Position numbers and translations under genes: made by a program. Source: Vibrio ostreicida (GTDB taxonomy: Bacteria > Pseudomonadota > Gammaproteobacteria > Enterobacterales > Vibrionaceae). Taken from it: a stretch of 64,000 bases of DNA. The DNA is taken from positions 124,001 through 188,000 of the forward strand of contig NZ_JABEYA020000001.1 in the NCBI RefSeq assembly GCF_013074385.2, written 5' to 3'. Positions 1 through 8,515 of the stretch are shown piece by piece. Below the pieces are notes generated by a model that saw only the letters and a program-made list of their open reading frames with translations, did not search any database and was not told the DNA's origin. Position 1 is the stretch's first letter. The number at the start of each line of letters is the position of its first letter.

Positions 1-94
1 GGTATACGGCCATAACAAGGCTGACTCAGTGGGTCAACCTAGGGATGCCCTCAGTTTGATGGGTGATCAGGGTTTGCGTGGCTAAGGTAGGAAC

Positions 95-979
95 TCAGAA
101 CAGTTTGCTCGACCAACCGAGTTTATTGCGCAAAACATGGTAATAACTATAGTCTTTCGGATGGATTAACTGAAGAATATTTGGGCTTTGATAAATATGT
201 ACTTCATCGCCTGGGGAGACAGGCAGTGAAACCTGACCATCACAACTGACTTCCTGAGTACCGCGGTTATCTGGCGAAACCAAGAGTTTTATCCGTCGCT
301 TGCCATCGACGACTAAGGGGCGACTTGATAGCGTATGTGGAAACATAGGAACCAAAGAAATGGCATTGAGGCTAGGAGACAAAATAGGCCCTCCGCCGGA
401 AAGAGAATAGGCGGTTGAGCCTGTTGGGGTCGAAATGATTAGACCGTCAGCGCGCAGAGAAAAGGCAAAACTGTCATCGATGTAAACTTCGAATTCGATC
501 ATATGGGCGATTTGACCGGGGTGAAGAACGGCTTCATTGAGGGCCGCATTATGACTTTTCACTTGACCGTGTCGGTGGACCTCTGCTTCGAGAAGGAAGC
601 GTTCTTCTTTAATAAAATCGCCATCGATGACGCTTTTCAGTGCAGTCTGAAAGTTTTCTGGATCCAGATCGGTTAAGAAACCCAGATTACCTCTATTTAC
701 CCCGATGACGGAAATATCAAATCGTGAGAGGACGCGTGCGGCACCGAGCATATTGCCGTCACCCCCGACGACGATTGCCAGATCGGCGGCTTGTCCTAGT
801 TCGATCAGACTCGCAAAGTGCTCATTGGGGATATCATTCAAGATATCAGCCAATCTATCATCGATAAAGACTTGATATCCCTCTGATTTCAGCCAGATAT
901 ACAGTTCTCGATGAGTCTGAATAGCTTGCTGATCTCTTGGTTTTCCAATGATGGCGATCACTTCAAATGGCTTTTTCAT
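95..979 (-). CDS. nadK: NAD kinase
   Basis: Cytosolic NAD kinase, which uses ATP to turn NAD+ into NADP+. The 294 residues match the family's usual length. The diagnostic GGDG nucleotide loop is at residues 72-75 (VVGGDGNML), followed by [11 protein letters not shown] near residue 95 and the [15 protein letters not shown] block near 185. The gene is divergent from grpE across a 144-bp gap, the usual vibrio and enterobacterial arrangement; recN would be expected beyond the left edge but is not visible. The ATG at 979 has only a weak GGAAAA upstream but gives the expected N-terminus. No terminator is visible after its stop. Confidence 0.97.
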   Translation of the reverse strand: MKKPFEVIAIIGKPRDQQAIQTHRELYIWLKSEGYQVFIDDRLADILNDIPNEHFASLIELGQAADLAIVVGGDGNMLGAARVLSRFDISVIGVNRGNLGFLTDLDPENFQTALKSVIDGDFIKEERFLLEAEVHRHGQVKSHNAALNEAVLHPGQIAHMIEFEVYIDDSFAFSLRADGLIISTPTGSTAYSLSGGGPILSPSLNAISLVPMFPHTLSSRPLVVDGKRRIKLLVSPDNRGTQEVSCDGQVSLPVSPGDEVHIYQSPNILQLIHPKDYSYYHVLRNKLGWSSKLF

Positions 980-1000
980 AGGTTTTCCGCACTAAATGGG

Positions 1001-1029
1001 CTTGATTCGACAATCTTCATCCCCATAAT
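1001..1029 (+). promoter_or_regulatory. Heat-shock (sigma-32 type) promoter of grpE
   Basis: CTTGATT at 1001-1007 and CCCCATAAT at 1021-1029, separated by 13 bases, match the sigma-32 consensus (CTTGAAA, 13-15 bp, CCCCAT). It lies about 95 bases upstream of the grpE start. This fits the known heat-shock control of grpE; the assignment is by motif only. Confidence 0.8.
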
Positions 1030-1123
1030 AATGGCAAGTTAGCGATTTGTGCGAATTTTTATGTATCTGAAAGCGAGAAACGTGAGGCTTTAGATACAGA
1101 TGGCATTGAGTTCTGGAGATATC

Positions 1124-1729
1124 ATGAGTAACGAAGAAAATAAGATTAACGAAGAAGAGCTAGTGCAGCAGGAGACTGAGCAAGAGGTTGAGGCTCAAGT
1201 GGTTGGTACAGAGGCTGATATTGAATGGAATGAAGATATTCAGCACGATGAGCAAGAGTCAAAAGTGGCTCAGCTTGAAGCTGCACTTCTAGCCAGCGAA
1301 GCGAAAGTTAAGGATCAACAAGATGCGGTGCTTCGAGCGAAAGCGGAAGTGGACAATATGCGTCGCCGTACTGAGGGCGAAATCGATAAAGCTCGTAAAT
1401 ACGCGCTAAACAAGTTTGCAGAAGAGCTGTTGCCTGTTATCGACAACTTGGAACGTGCTATTCAGGCTGCGGATGCTGAGAATGAAGCCGTGAAGCCAGT
1501 AATAGAAGGCGTCGAGCTGACTCACAAAACCTTCGTTGATACAGTGGCTAAATTTGGCCTTAGAGAAATCAATCCAGAAGGGGAAACCTTCAATCCTGAA
1601 ATGCATCAGGCGATGTCGATACAGGAAAGTGCGGATCATGAATCGAACACAGTGATGTTTGTTATGCAGAAAGGCTATGAGTTGAACGGACGAGTCATTC
1701 GCCCTGCCATGGTCATGGTTGCCAAATAA
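1124..1729 (+). CDS. grpE: Nucleotide exchange factor GrpE
   Basis: Exchange factor that removes ADP from DnaK so that it can release its client; it acts as a dimer in the cytosol. The start at 1124 is preferred over an in-frame ATG at 1100 because TCTGGAG sits just upstream of 1124 and gives the typical N-terminus [12 protein letters not shown]. The 201 residues comprise an acidic Glu-rich head (1-50), a long coiled coil running into DNMRRR, and the C-terminal beta domain ending [15 protein letters not shown] heat-shock promoter upstream and a terminator downstream make it a single-gene unit apart from dnaK-dnaJ. Confidence 0.97.
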   Translation: MSNEENKINEEELVQQETEQEVEAQVVGTEADIEWNEDIQHDEQESKVAQLEAALLASEAKVKDQQDAVLRAKAEVDNMRRRTEGEIDKARKYALNKFAEELLPVIDNLERAIQAADAENEAVKPVIEGVELTHKTFVDTVAKFGLREINPEGETFNPEMHQAMSIQESADHESNTVMFVMQKGYELNGRVIRPAMVMVAK

Positions 1730-1752
1730 GCGCGGGGGGAACCCCAATCTAT

Positions 1753-1786
1753 AAAAAGAGAGGCTCAGTCCTCTCTTTTTTTATTC
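1753..1786 (+). terminator. Rho-independent terminator of grpE
   Basis: Perfect 11-bp stem AAAAAGAGAGG / CCTCTCTTTTT (1753-1763 and 1770-1780) with a 6-base loop, running into a T tract. Confidence 0.9.
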
Positions 1787-2002
1787 TAGCGGCTGAAAAA
1801 TTAAGCCTTTGATTAAACGAATTGTTCTTTGGTCTAATGTAGATTGGAAATTTAATTTCCGATTTGAAACTTGTAACATTATCGTAAACAAACCCTTTAT
1901 CTTGTAACGTTTGTGTGTATTATGTGCGAGCTTCGCCTCGAATTTGGGCGAAATAAACTATAAAACCATAAAAATACAAACACAACATTCTGGAGATAAA
2001 GG

Positions 2003-3283
2003 ATGGATAAATCTCTTTCGAGTAAGATTTTTATTGGCTTGTTCGCAGGCCTGCTGATCGGTACTGCGATTCAGTATCTATTTAAGGATATTGCGGTCTT
2101 TGATGTCTATATGTTAGGGGCTGCGGAAGGTGCTGGCGGGATGTTCGTCTCACTGATTAAACTTCTTGTTGTTCCGCTGGTTTACGTTTCGATTGTCTGC
2201 GGTATCGTTGACCTGAAAGATATTACCGCGTTTGGTCGCTTAGGCGGAAAAACATTTGCCCTTTATATCGTCAATACGATTATTGCGATTACTGCAGCGC
2301 TGACTGTCGGTTTGATATTCCAACCGGGTGCAGATGCCAATTTGGCAGGAACCATCTCAGAGACGGTCAAGCTCACTGCAACTGAAACACCGGACATTTT
2401 TTCACTGGTCGTGAATATTGTCCCAAGTAACCCCGTTCAGGCATTTGCCAACGGTGATATGTTACAAATCATCTTTATGGCAATTTTGACAGGTCTTGCC
2501 ATTCAAGCTCTCGATTCACGCGGTGGCCCCGCGATTCGTACTTTTAAGATGGCTAACGAGATCATGATGAAGCTGGTAGGCTTGGTGATGAGTTTAGCGC
2601 CTTATGGTGTGTTCGCGTTGATGATTCAATTGGGCGCGACGCTAGATGCCAATACGTTGATGTCGGTGGCAGGGTATGTGGCGCTTGTCGTTGCGATGCT
2701 GGTATTCTGGATTTTTGTCTTCTACCCTATGGCGGTAAGCATTGCGACTGGAACCTCACCAAAAACGTTCCTACGTGCTACCCGTGAGCAGATTTTGTTC
2801 TCTCTATCGACAGCCAGCTCAAACGCGACCATTCCAGTGACAATGCGTACCTTAACCGAGAAACTCAATGTTTCTAAGTCAGTGGCGGGTTTTGGCGTTC
2901 CTCTGGGTGCAACGATGAATATGTCTGGGGTATCAATTTACATCGCACTAGCAACCATTTTTGTTGCTAATGCCTTTGGTCAACCAATCAATACAGCTGA
3001 TATATTCACGCTTGGTCTTACCATTCTTCTTCTGTCTATTGGTGCTGGTGGAGTACCTGGTGGTGGTGTTGTCATGGTTGGCGTATTATTGCATCAGCTG
3101 GGGCTACCACCAGAAGGTCTTGCTATTGTCGCTGCCGTTGACCGTATCAATGATATGTTCTGTACCTCTTCAAATGTTGTCGGTGATACTGCGGTTAACA
3201 CGATCGTCGCCAAATCTGAAGGTGAAATCGGTCAACAACAAGAAGCAAACGTTGATGCAAAACCCGCTCAAACAAATGCATAA
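2003..3283 (+). CDS. Dicarboxylate/amino acid:cation symporter (DAACS family), atypical substrate site
   Basis: Inner-membrane secondary transporter of the glutamate/aspartate symporter fold (426 residues, multiple hydrophobic segments, two re-entrant hairpins). Family marks are SSNATIPVT (hairpin 1), NMSGV (TM7), GAGGVPGGG (hairpin 2), and the TM8 block DRINDMFCTSSNVVGD. Aligned by eye to GltPh, D380, D384, T388, N391 and D395 are kept. The Arg that binds the side-chain carboxylate (GltPh R397) is Cys387, as in neutral amino acid exchangers of the ASCT type, and the TM7 Na+-site Asp (GltPh D312) is Ser308. A neutral or otherwise non-acidic substrate is therefore inferred. The start at 2003 follows TCTGGAG and AAAGG. 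Monocistronic, with its own terminator. Confidence 0.93.
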   Translation: MDKSLSSKIFIGLFAGLLIGTAIQYLFKDIAVFDVYMLGAAEGAGGMFVSLIKLLVVPLVYVSIVCGIVDLKDITAFGRLGGKTFALYIVNTIIAITAALTVGLIFQPGADANLAGTISETVKLTATETPDIFSLVVNIVPSNPVQAFANGDMLQIIFMAILTGLAIQALDSRGGPAIRTFKMANEIMMKLVGLVMSLAPYGVFALMIQLGATLDANTLMSVAGYVALVVAMLVFWIFVFYPMAVSIATGTSPKTFLRATREQILFSLSTASSNATIPVTMRTLTEKLNVSKSVAGFGVPLGATMNMSGVSIYIALATIFVANAFGQPINTADIFTLGLTILLLSIGAGGVPGGGVVMVGVLLHQLGLPPEGLAIVAAVDRINDMFCTSSNVVGDTAVNTIVAKSEGEIGQQQEANVDAKPAQTNA

Positions 3284-3300
3284 CGCTTATTGATTGAATG

Positions 3301-3330
3301 AAAAAGCGAGGCCAAGTGCCTCGTTTTTTA
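3301..3330 (+). terminator. Terminator after the symporter gene
   Basis: Stem CGAGGC / GCCTCG (3307-3312 and 3318-3323) with a 5-base loop, flanked by an A tract and six T. Confidence 0.88.
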
Positions 3331-3400
3331 TTTTTGGGCATCGATTGGACGAAAGGTGATGAATGAAGGCTAAAAAATTGTAATTTTTTTTACTCTATAC

Positions 3401-3427
3401 CTTGAAATATCAATTCTAGCCCTTATC
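3401..3427 (+). promoter_or_regulatory. Upstream sigma-32-like promoter of dnaK
   Basis: A perfect -35 element CTTGAAA at 3401-3407, then 12 bases, then CCCTTATC at 3420-3427, a degenerate -10. Weaker than the second copy below; motif evidence only. Confidence 0.5.
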
Positions 3428-3476
3428 TATTGTGCATAAGTAAACAATCATCATTATTTTAGTTTGTGAATAAGGG

Positions 3477-3503
3477 TTGAAACCCTATTCTCCATCCCCA
3501 CAT
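3477..3503 (+). promoter_or_regulatory. Main sigma-32-type promoter of dnaK
   Basis: TTGAAA at 3477-3482 within GGGTTGAAACC, 13 bases, then CCCCACAT at 3496-3503. This is close to the heat-shock consensus and places the 5' end about 40 bases before the dnaK ATG. Confidence 0.82.
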
Positions 3504-3549
3504 AGGGGATATAGCAAAGTCAAAATAGAATTTATTCGGAGATAGCCTG

Positions 3550-5460
3550 ATGGGTAAAATCATTGGTATTGATTTAGGTACTACTAACTCTTGTGTTGCT
3601 GTATTAGACGGTGACAAGCCACGTGTAATTGAAAATGCTGAAGGCGAGCGTACAACCGCTTCTGTCATCGCTTACACCGATGGCGAGACGCTTGTAGGTC
3701 AGCCTGCAAAACGTCAAGCAGTTACAAACCCAGAAAATACGCTATTCGCAATTAAGCGTCTTATTGGTCGTCGTTTCGAAGACGAAGAAGTTCAGCGTGA
3801 TATCGAGATCATGCCTTATAAGATCGTTAAGGCTGATAATGGTGATGCTTGGGTTGAAGCTCAAGGCGAAAAAATGGCAGCACCTCAAGTTTCTGCTGAA
3901 GTTTTGAAAAAAATGAAGAAAACCGCTGAAGATTTCCTTGGTGAGGAAGTCACTGGCGCTGTTATCACAGTTCCTGCTTACTTTAACGATTCACAGCGTC
4001 AAGCAACAAAAGATGCTGGCCGTATTGCAGGTCTAGAAGTAAAACGTATCATCAACGAACCGACGGCTGCAGCGCTTGCTTACGGTTTGGACAAGCAGGG
4101 CGGTGATCGCACTATCGCTGTTTACGACTTAGGTGGTGGTACATTTGATATCTCTATCATCGAAATTGATGAAGTGGAAGGCGAAAAAACCTTTGAAGTG
4201 TTAGCGACAAATGGTGATACACACCTCGGTGGTGAAGATTTCGATAATCGCATGATTAACTATTTGGTTGATGAGTTTAAGAAAGAGCAAGGCATTGATC
4301 TAAAAGCTGATCCACTGGCAATGCAACGTGTTAAAGAAGCGGCAGAAAAAGCGAAAATTGAGCTTTCTTCAACGACTCAAACTGATGTTAACCTTCCGTA
4401 CGTGACAGCTGATGCGACCGGTCCCAAGCACATGAATGTTAAAGTAACACGTGCGAAACTAGAATCTCTAGTTGAAGACTTGGTACAACGTTCTCTTGAG
4501 CCCCTAAAAGTGGCACTAGCAGACTCAGATCTCTCTGTTGGTGAGATTACTGACGTCATCCTAGTGGGTGGTCAGACACGCATGCCTATGGTTCAAGCTA
4601 AAGTCACTGAATTCTTCGGTAAAGAGCCACGTAAAGACGTGAACCCTGATGAAGCGGTTGCAATGGGCGCTGCTGTTCAAGGTGGTGTACTAGCTGGTGA
4701 CGTTAAAGACGTTCTACTACTAGACGTTACTCCTCTATCTTTCGGTATCGAAACGATGGGCGGCGTGATGACTAAGCTGGTTGAGAAGAATACAACCATT
4801 CCAACGAAAGCTGATCAAGTTTTCTCTACAGCTGAAGACAACCAAAACGCCGTAACTATCCACGTTCTTCAAGGTGAGCGTAAGCAAGCGACTTACAACA
4901 AGTCTCTTGGTCAGTTCAACCTAGAAGGTATTCAACCAGCACCACGTGGCATGCCACAAATCGAAGTAACATTCGATCTAGATGCTGATGGTATCCTGAA
5001 CGTATCTGCTAAAGATAAAGCGACGGGTAAAGAGCAGAAGATCACTATCCAAGCATCAGGCGGCCTGTCTGAGGAAGAGATCGAAGCAATGGTACAAGAA
5101 GCAGAAGCGAACAAAGAAGCGGACAAAAAGTTCGAAGAGCTAGTCACTGCACGTAACCAAGCGGACCAAATGATTCACGGTACTCGTAAGCAAGTCGAAG
5201 AGGCTGGTGAAGCTCTACCTGCAGACGAGAAAGAGAAGATCGAAGCAGCTATCACGGCACTAGAAGAAGTTAAGTCTGGTAACGACAAAGAAGCTATCGA
5301 CGCTAAAGTTCAAGAACTTATGCAAGCAGCTCAAAAGCTAATGGAAATCGCTCAGCAGCAAGCTCAACAAGCTGGCGCGGAAGCGGGTGAAGAACCTAAG
5401 CAAGAAGACGATGTCGTTGATGCTGAGTTTGAAGAAGTTAAGGAAGACGGCAAGAAGTAA
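3550..5460 (+). CDS. dnaK: Hsp70 chaperone DnaK
   Basis: ATP-driven cytosolic chaperone that works with DnaJ and GrpE in folding and in heat-shock sigma control. At 636 residues it has normal length: [13 protein letters not shown] at the N-terminus, the phosphate loop [11 protein letters not shown] near residue 195, [11 protein letters not shown] near 170, the linker [14 protein letters not shown] near 390, a substrate-binding beta domain, and a helical lid ending in the acidic tail [11 protein letters not shown]. The ATG at 3550 is preceded by TCGGAGATAG. It is followed by dnaJ after 175 bases that contain a hairpin without a strong T tract. Confidence 0.99.
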   Translation: MGKIIGIDLGTTNSCVAVLDGDKPRVIENAEGERTTASVIAYTDGETLVGQPAKRQAVTNPENTLFAIKRLIGRRFEDEEVQRDIEIMPYKIVKADNGDAWVEAQGEKMAAPQVSAEVLKKMKKTAEDFLGEEVTGAVITVPAYFNDSQRQATKDAGRIAGLEVKRIINEPTAAALAYGLDKQGGDRTIAVYDLGGGTFDISIIEIDEVEGEKTFEVLATNGDTHLGGEDFDNRMINYLVDEFKKEQGIDLKADPLAMQRVKEAAEKAKIELSSTTQTDVNLPYVTADATGPKHMNVKVTRAKLESLVEDLVQRSLEPLKVALADSDLSVGEITDVILVGGQTRMPMVQAKVTEFFGKEPRKDVNPDEAVAMGAAVQGGVLAGDVKDVLLLDVTPLSFGIETMGGVMTKLVEKNTTIPTKADQVFSTAEDNQNAVTIHVLQGERKQATYNKSLGQFNLEGIQPAPRGMPQIEVTFDLDADGILNVSAKDKATGKEQKITIQASGGLSEEEIEAMVQEAEANKEADKKFEELVTARNQADQMIHGTRKQVEEAGEALPADEKEKIEAAITALEEVKSGNDKEAIDAKVQELMQAAQKLMEIAQQQAQQAGAEAGEEPKQEDDVVDAEFEEVKEDGKK

Positions 5461-5490
5461 TTCTTGAACCATCTGACTTAATTTGTATGC

Positions 5491-5516
5491 GGGCGTTTGA
5501 GGTAACTCATACGCCC
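5491..5516 (+). promoter_or_regulatory. Intercistronic hairpin between dnaK and dnaJ
   Basis: GGGCGTTTGAG (5491-5501), loop GTAA, CTCATACGCCC (5506-5516): an 11-bp stem with one mismatch. The following bases are only moderately T-rich, so it may act as a partial attenuator or as a 3' end protecting the dnaK message. The role is inferred. Confidence 0.65.
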
Positions 5517-5635
5517 GTCTGTTTGTAATTAAATGTCTTTCCAGATAAGCACTTTTCCACAAAGCCTTTATCTAGAACGATACAAACACCGAGCGACAAT
5601 CAGTCGTTTGCAGTAATAAATTGGTGACGAAGAAC

Positions 5636-6781
5636 ATGTCAAAACGTGATTTCTACGAAGTATTAGGCGTCGGCCGTGATGCATCAGAGCGAGATATTAA
5701 AAAGGCGTATAAACGCCTTGCAATGAAATTCCACCCAGATCGTAATCAGGGGGATGAGTCAGCGCCGGAAAAATTTAAAGAAGTGAAAGAAGCATACGAA
5801 ATCCTTCTCGATCCACAAAAAAAAGCCGCTTACGATCAATATGGTCATGCAGCTTTTGAACAAGGTGGCATGGGAGGTGGTTACGGTGGTGGCGGCAACG
5901 CAGACTTTGGTGATATTTTTGGTGACGTCTTTGGCGATATCTTCGGTGGTGGTCGCCGCGGTGGTGGCGGTCAGCAACGTGCTCAGCGAGGCGCTGACTT
6001 GCGTTATAATATGGAGTTGTCGCTTGAAGAAGCCGTTCGTGGGGTATCAAAAGAGATTGAAGTACCCACGTTAGCGAATTGCGATAGCTGTGAAGGAAGC
6101 GGTGCTAAAAAAGGCTCAGTGCCTGAAACTTGTGGTACTTGTCATGGTCATGGCCAAGTCCAGATGCGTCAAGGCTTCTTTGCCGTTCAGCAAACCTGTC
6201 CTACGTGTCATGGTCGCGGTAAGATCATAAAAGATCCGTGCACTAGCTGTCATGGCCAAGGGCGTGTTCAAAAGACTAAGACCCTGAATGTGAAAATTCC
6301 GGCGGGAGTGGATACTGGGGATCGCATTCGTTTGTCCGGCGAAGGTGAAGCCGGAGAAATGGGAGCACCCGCAGGTGATCTGTATGTACAGGTACATGTA
6401 AAAGAGCATCGCATTTTTGAAAGAGACGGTAACAACCTTTATTGTGAAGTGCCGGTGAGCTTTGCTATGGCCGCCTTGGGTGGTGAACTTGAAGTGCCGA
6501 CACTCGACGGACGTGTTAACTTGAAAGTGCCTTCGGAAACGCAAACAGGTCGCATGTTCCGTATGCGTGGCAAAGGTGTCAAGGGAGTTCGCGGTGGCGG
6601 TATCGGTGATCTGATTGTTAAGTTAGCCGTTGAAACACCCGTCAACCTGAGCACCCGCCAAAAAGATCTTCTGAAGGAGTTTGAAGAATCTTGTGGTGGT
6701 GAGGCAGCGATTAGGCATAAGCCTAAGTCAGAAGGCTTCTTTGATGGTGTTAAAAAGTTTTTTGATGATTTAACCAGCTAG
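5636..6781 (+). CDS. dnaJ: Hsp40 co-chaperone DnaJ
   Basis: J-domain partner that delivers substrates to DnaK and stimulates its ATPase. The start at 5636 ([12 protein letters not shown]) is chosen over an in-frame TTG at 5621 because it gives the standard N-terminus; the protein is 381 residues. HPD is at residues 33-35. A Gly/Phe-rich linker follows (about 75-120), then four CxxCxGxG zinc repeats ([32 protein letters not shown]), and C-terminal substrate-binding domains. It probably shares the dnaK heat-shock promoters, and a strong terminator follows. Confidence 0.98.
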   Translation: MSKRDFYEVLGVGRDASERDIKKAYKRLAMKFHPDRNQGDESAPEKFKEVKEAYEILLDPQKKAAYDQYGHAAFEQGGMGGGYGGGGNADFGDIFGDVFGDIFGGGRRGGGGQQRAQRGADLRYNMELSLEEAVRGVSKEIEVPTLANCDSCEGSGAKKGSVPETCGTCHGHGQVQMRQGFFAVQQTCPTCHGRGKIIKDPCTSCHGQGRVQKTKTLNVKIPAGVDTGDRIRLSGEGEAGEMGAPAGDLYVQVHVKEHRIFERDGNNLYCEVPVSFAMAALGGELEVPTLDGRVNLKVPSETQTGRMFRMRGKGVKGVRGGGIGDLIVKLAVETPVNLSTRQKDLLKEFEESCGGEAAIRHKPKSEGFFDGVKKFFDDLTS

Positions 6782-6801
6782 TACCTCGACTTAATGACGT
6801 T

Positions 6802-6828
6802 AAGCCTGCATCTAATGCAGGCTTTTTT
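6802..6828 (+). terminator. Terminator of the dnaK-dnaJ unit
   Basis: Perfect 10-bp stem AAGCCTGCAT / ATGCAGGCTT (6802-6811 and 6815-6824) with a 3-base loop, then six T. There is no T tract on the other strand, so it should not stop pilE transcripts. Confidence 0.93.
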
Positions 6829-6837
6829 ATTTGTACT

Positions 6838-7275
6838 CTATCGCCAGCATGGTGCAGGAAAGATCGTATTTTGTGCGTCTACGCTGAGGTACTCTACCCC
6901 GTGCTGACTTAAGCAAGGATCTTTATTTTGCTGTGCGAAAGGTTGAGCAATTGCTTTTATCGTATAAGCAACGTGCGCTGAACTGATGATGGAAAATGTA
7001 AAGCGTTGTGGCTCCGATTGGCAAACCAGACAAACCCCTTGCGAAATGAGTTCTCCCCAGTGATAACTGCCGTTATAACTGGTTTCTAATTCGAGTTGAA
7101 GCATCGTCAGATCTGTGATGGCGGTGTAACGGTGGGACTGACGTATCACCTCCTGATAGTTGGGGTAGGCCACCATAACCAGAACGCTTATCAACATAAT
7201 CACAATCAGTAATTCGAGTAATGTCATTGCGATTAAACCTTGCCTAACTAAGTTACAACCTTCTCTTTGATTCAT
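6838..7275 (-). CDS. pilE: Type IV pilin-like protein, PilE type
   Basis: Small pilin subunit (145 residues) of the type IV pilus, exported through the inner membrane, processed by prepilin peptidase and built into the pilus. It has the pilin N-terminal helix MTLLELLIVIMLISV followed by VAYPNYQ, with Glu5 of the mature form present, and Cys pairs in the C-terminal half. The residue before the expected cut is Ala (LIA|MTLLE) instead of the nearly invariant Gly. It is transcribed away from the fimT-pilV cluster, with about 100 bp between the divergent starts. The prefix MNQREGCNLVRQGLIA is long, and the ribosome site for the ATG at 7275 is weak. Confidence 0.85.
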   Translation of the reverse strand: MNQREGCNLVRQGLIAMTLLELLIVIMLISVLVMVAYPNYQEVIRQSHRYTAITDLTMLQLELETSYNGSYHWGELISQGVCLVCQSEPQRFTFSIISSAHVAYTIKAIAQPFAQQNKDPCLSQHGVEYLSVDAQNTIFPAPCWR

Positions 7276-7378
7276 GCCGAATTGTCTCTGGTTTCTGCCT
7301 CTTCACATTGTTTTATGATGTTAGTATTTCGACAAGTATGGTTCTTATTGCCGATTGTGTTTCATAAGGAATTGAGGA

Positions 7379-7876
7379 ATGTCTCGGGGCTTTACATTTT
7401 TTGAGTTGATTATCACCTTGTTGCTCATAAGCTTGATGGTGTTGGAAGTGAGTGGGCGTTTAAACTCACTGTCTCCTTCGTTAAAAATGGCCAGACTCGC
7501 CACAGAATTAAAAGGATTCATATTGCTGGCAAAGTCTCAGGCGATTATGCGACAGCAATCTGTGTGGATACATCTGGAATGGCCAGAAGTCGGACCCTAT
7601 TGGCAACTAACACTGACAGATAGCGCCAAATTAAATGAAGGCGTGGTTATCTTACGTTTGTCCGGTAAACCTTTTTCAGGGCTGAAATTGAAGAGTAATT
7701 ACAGCGATAACCAAATCAGTTTTGATCCGTTTCATGGTCGACCCAAAAACGGCCGCCTGACTTTTTATTCCGTGCAAGCACCACAAGAATCGCTTCAAGT
7801 CAGGACGTACTATCGGTCAGCAATGGTCAGGGTTTGTGCAAGTACAGAAAAGTACCTTGATTATGAGACGTGTTAG
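7379..7876 (+). CDS. fimT: Minor pseudopilin/pilin FimT (GspH/FimT family)
   Basis: Minor type IV pilin, 165 residues, and first gene of a tightly packed pilin operon. The class III signal is short and canonical: MSRG|FTFFELIITLLLISL, with Gly at -1 and Glu at +5. The rest matches the GspH/FimT pattern, with a LATELKGFILLAKSQAIMRQ helix and a beta-rich C-terminus with two Cys. AAGGA lies 9 bases before the ATG at 7379. The stop at 7874-7876 directly abuts the pilW start. In vibrios these genes belong to the competence and adhesion type IVa pilus and are thought to prime pilus assembly at the tip. Confidence 0.87.
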   Translation: MSRGFTFFELIITLLLISLMVLEVSGRLNSLSPSLKMARLATELKGFILLAKSQAIMRQQSVWIHLEWPEVGPYWQLTLTDSAKLNEGVVILRLSGKPFSGLKLKSNYSDNQISFDPFHGRPKNGRLTFYSVQAPQESLQVRTYYRSAMVRVCASTEKYLDYETC

Positions 7877-8515
7877 ATGCCGAAAAAACGGCGTCAAAAA
7901 GGAAGCGGTCTCGTTAGTTTTTTGATAGCTTCCTCCTTGAGTGTCATAGTGACAGCATTAGCCATCAGTCTATTGTTTTCTAGCTTGAAGAGGACTTCAC
8001 TAAGACATCAGGAGCTCAGCTTATTACAAAGCATGCACAGTGTTTTATCTATGATGAAACGGGATTTACTGCGTGCAGGGTATTCTGGTAGCGACCTTGG
8101 TGTTACGAAGCTAGAGGGGGCTTCCCAAACTTATTTCATTCTCCAAGATCAGCACCGTACCTTAATTGCCGTCGCCTACGCGTCCACAACGACCAACTCA
8201 AGGAGGATTTACACTAACGTCGTTTACCAACGTAACGACAAGCACCCGCAAAAGTTAAGAATTTGTGCAAAACAATTACCTAGAGTTATCACGGTAAATG
8301 AAGCGAGTAACTTTAACGCCCACTTTGGTCATACGTGCAATACACTGTTTGATGCCGAGCATATTATAGTGACTCATTTTGAGATCCGCCAATATGACTC
8401 ATTGTCCCGCACTCATCTGCCAAGCATGCTTAGAATTACTCTTGAAATAGCGGTACGTGCCTCCCCATGGATAAAAAAATCATCGTCGTTTGTTGTTAAA
8501 CAGAGGAATGTGTAA
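7877..8515 (+). CDS. pilW: Minor pilin PilW
   Basis: Minor type IV pilin of the PilW/GspJ kind, 212 residues. The leader is MPKKRRQKG followed by SGLVSFLIASSLSVIV, which aligns with G|FSLVEFLIAS of typical relatives; the mature Glu5 is therefore replaced by Ser. A long N-terminal helix continues to about residue 55 (SLLQSMHSVLSMMKRDLLRAGYSG, a PilW hallmark), then a Cys-containing globular domain. It starts immediately after the fimT stop and ends immediately before a GTG start, so translation is probably coupled. Assignment rests on position and the MKRDLLRAGYSG segment. Confidence 0.82.
   Translation: MPKKRRQKGSGLVSFLIASSLSVIVTALAISLLFSSLKRTSLRHQELSLLQSMHSVLSMMKRDLLRAGYSGSDLGVTKLEGASQTYFILQDQHRTLIAVAYASTTTNSRRIYTNVVYQRNDKHPQKLRICAKQLPRVITVNEASNFNAHFGHTCNTLFDAEHIIVTHFEIRQYDSLSRTHLPSMLRITLEIAVRASPWIKKSSSFVVKQRNV

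Noticed and set aside
2..85. A plus-strand frame without stops up to TAA at 83-85, which could be the 3' end of a gene running in from the left.
   Set aside because: Only 27 codons are visible, a length that occurs by chance about once in four times, and no protein family is recognisable.
5775..6544. Long antisense frames opposite dnaJ.
   Set aside because: They are His/Arg-rich mirror images of the Gly-rich and zinc-repeat codons; no ribosome sites and no family resemblance.
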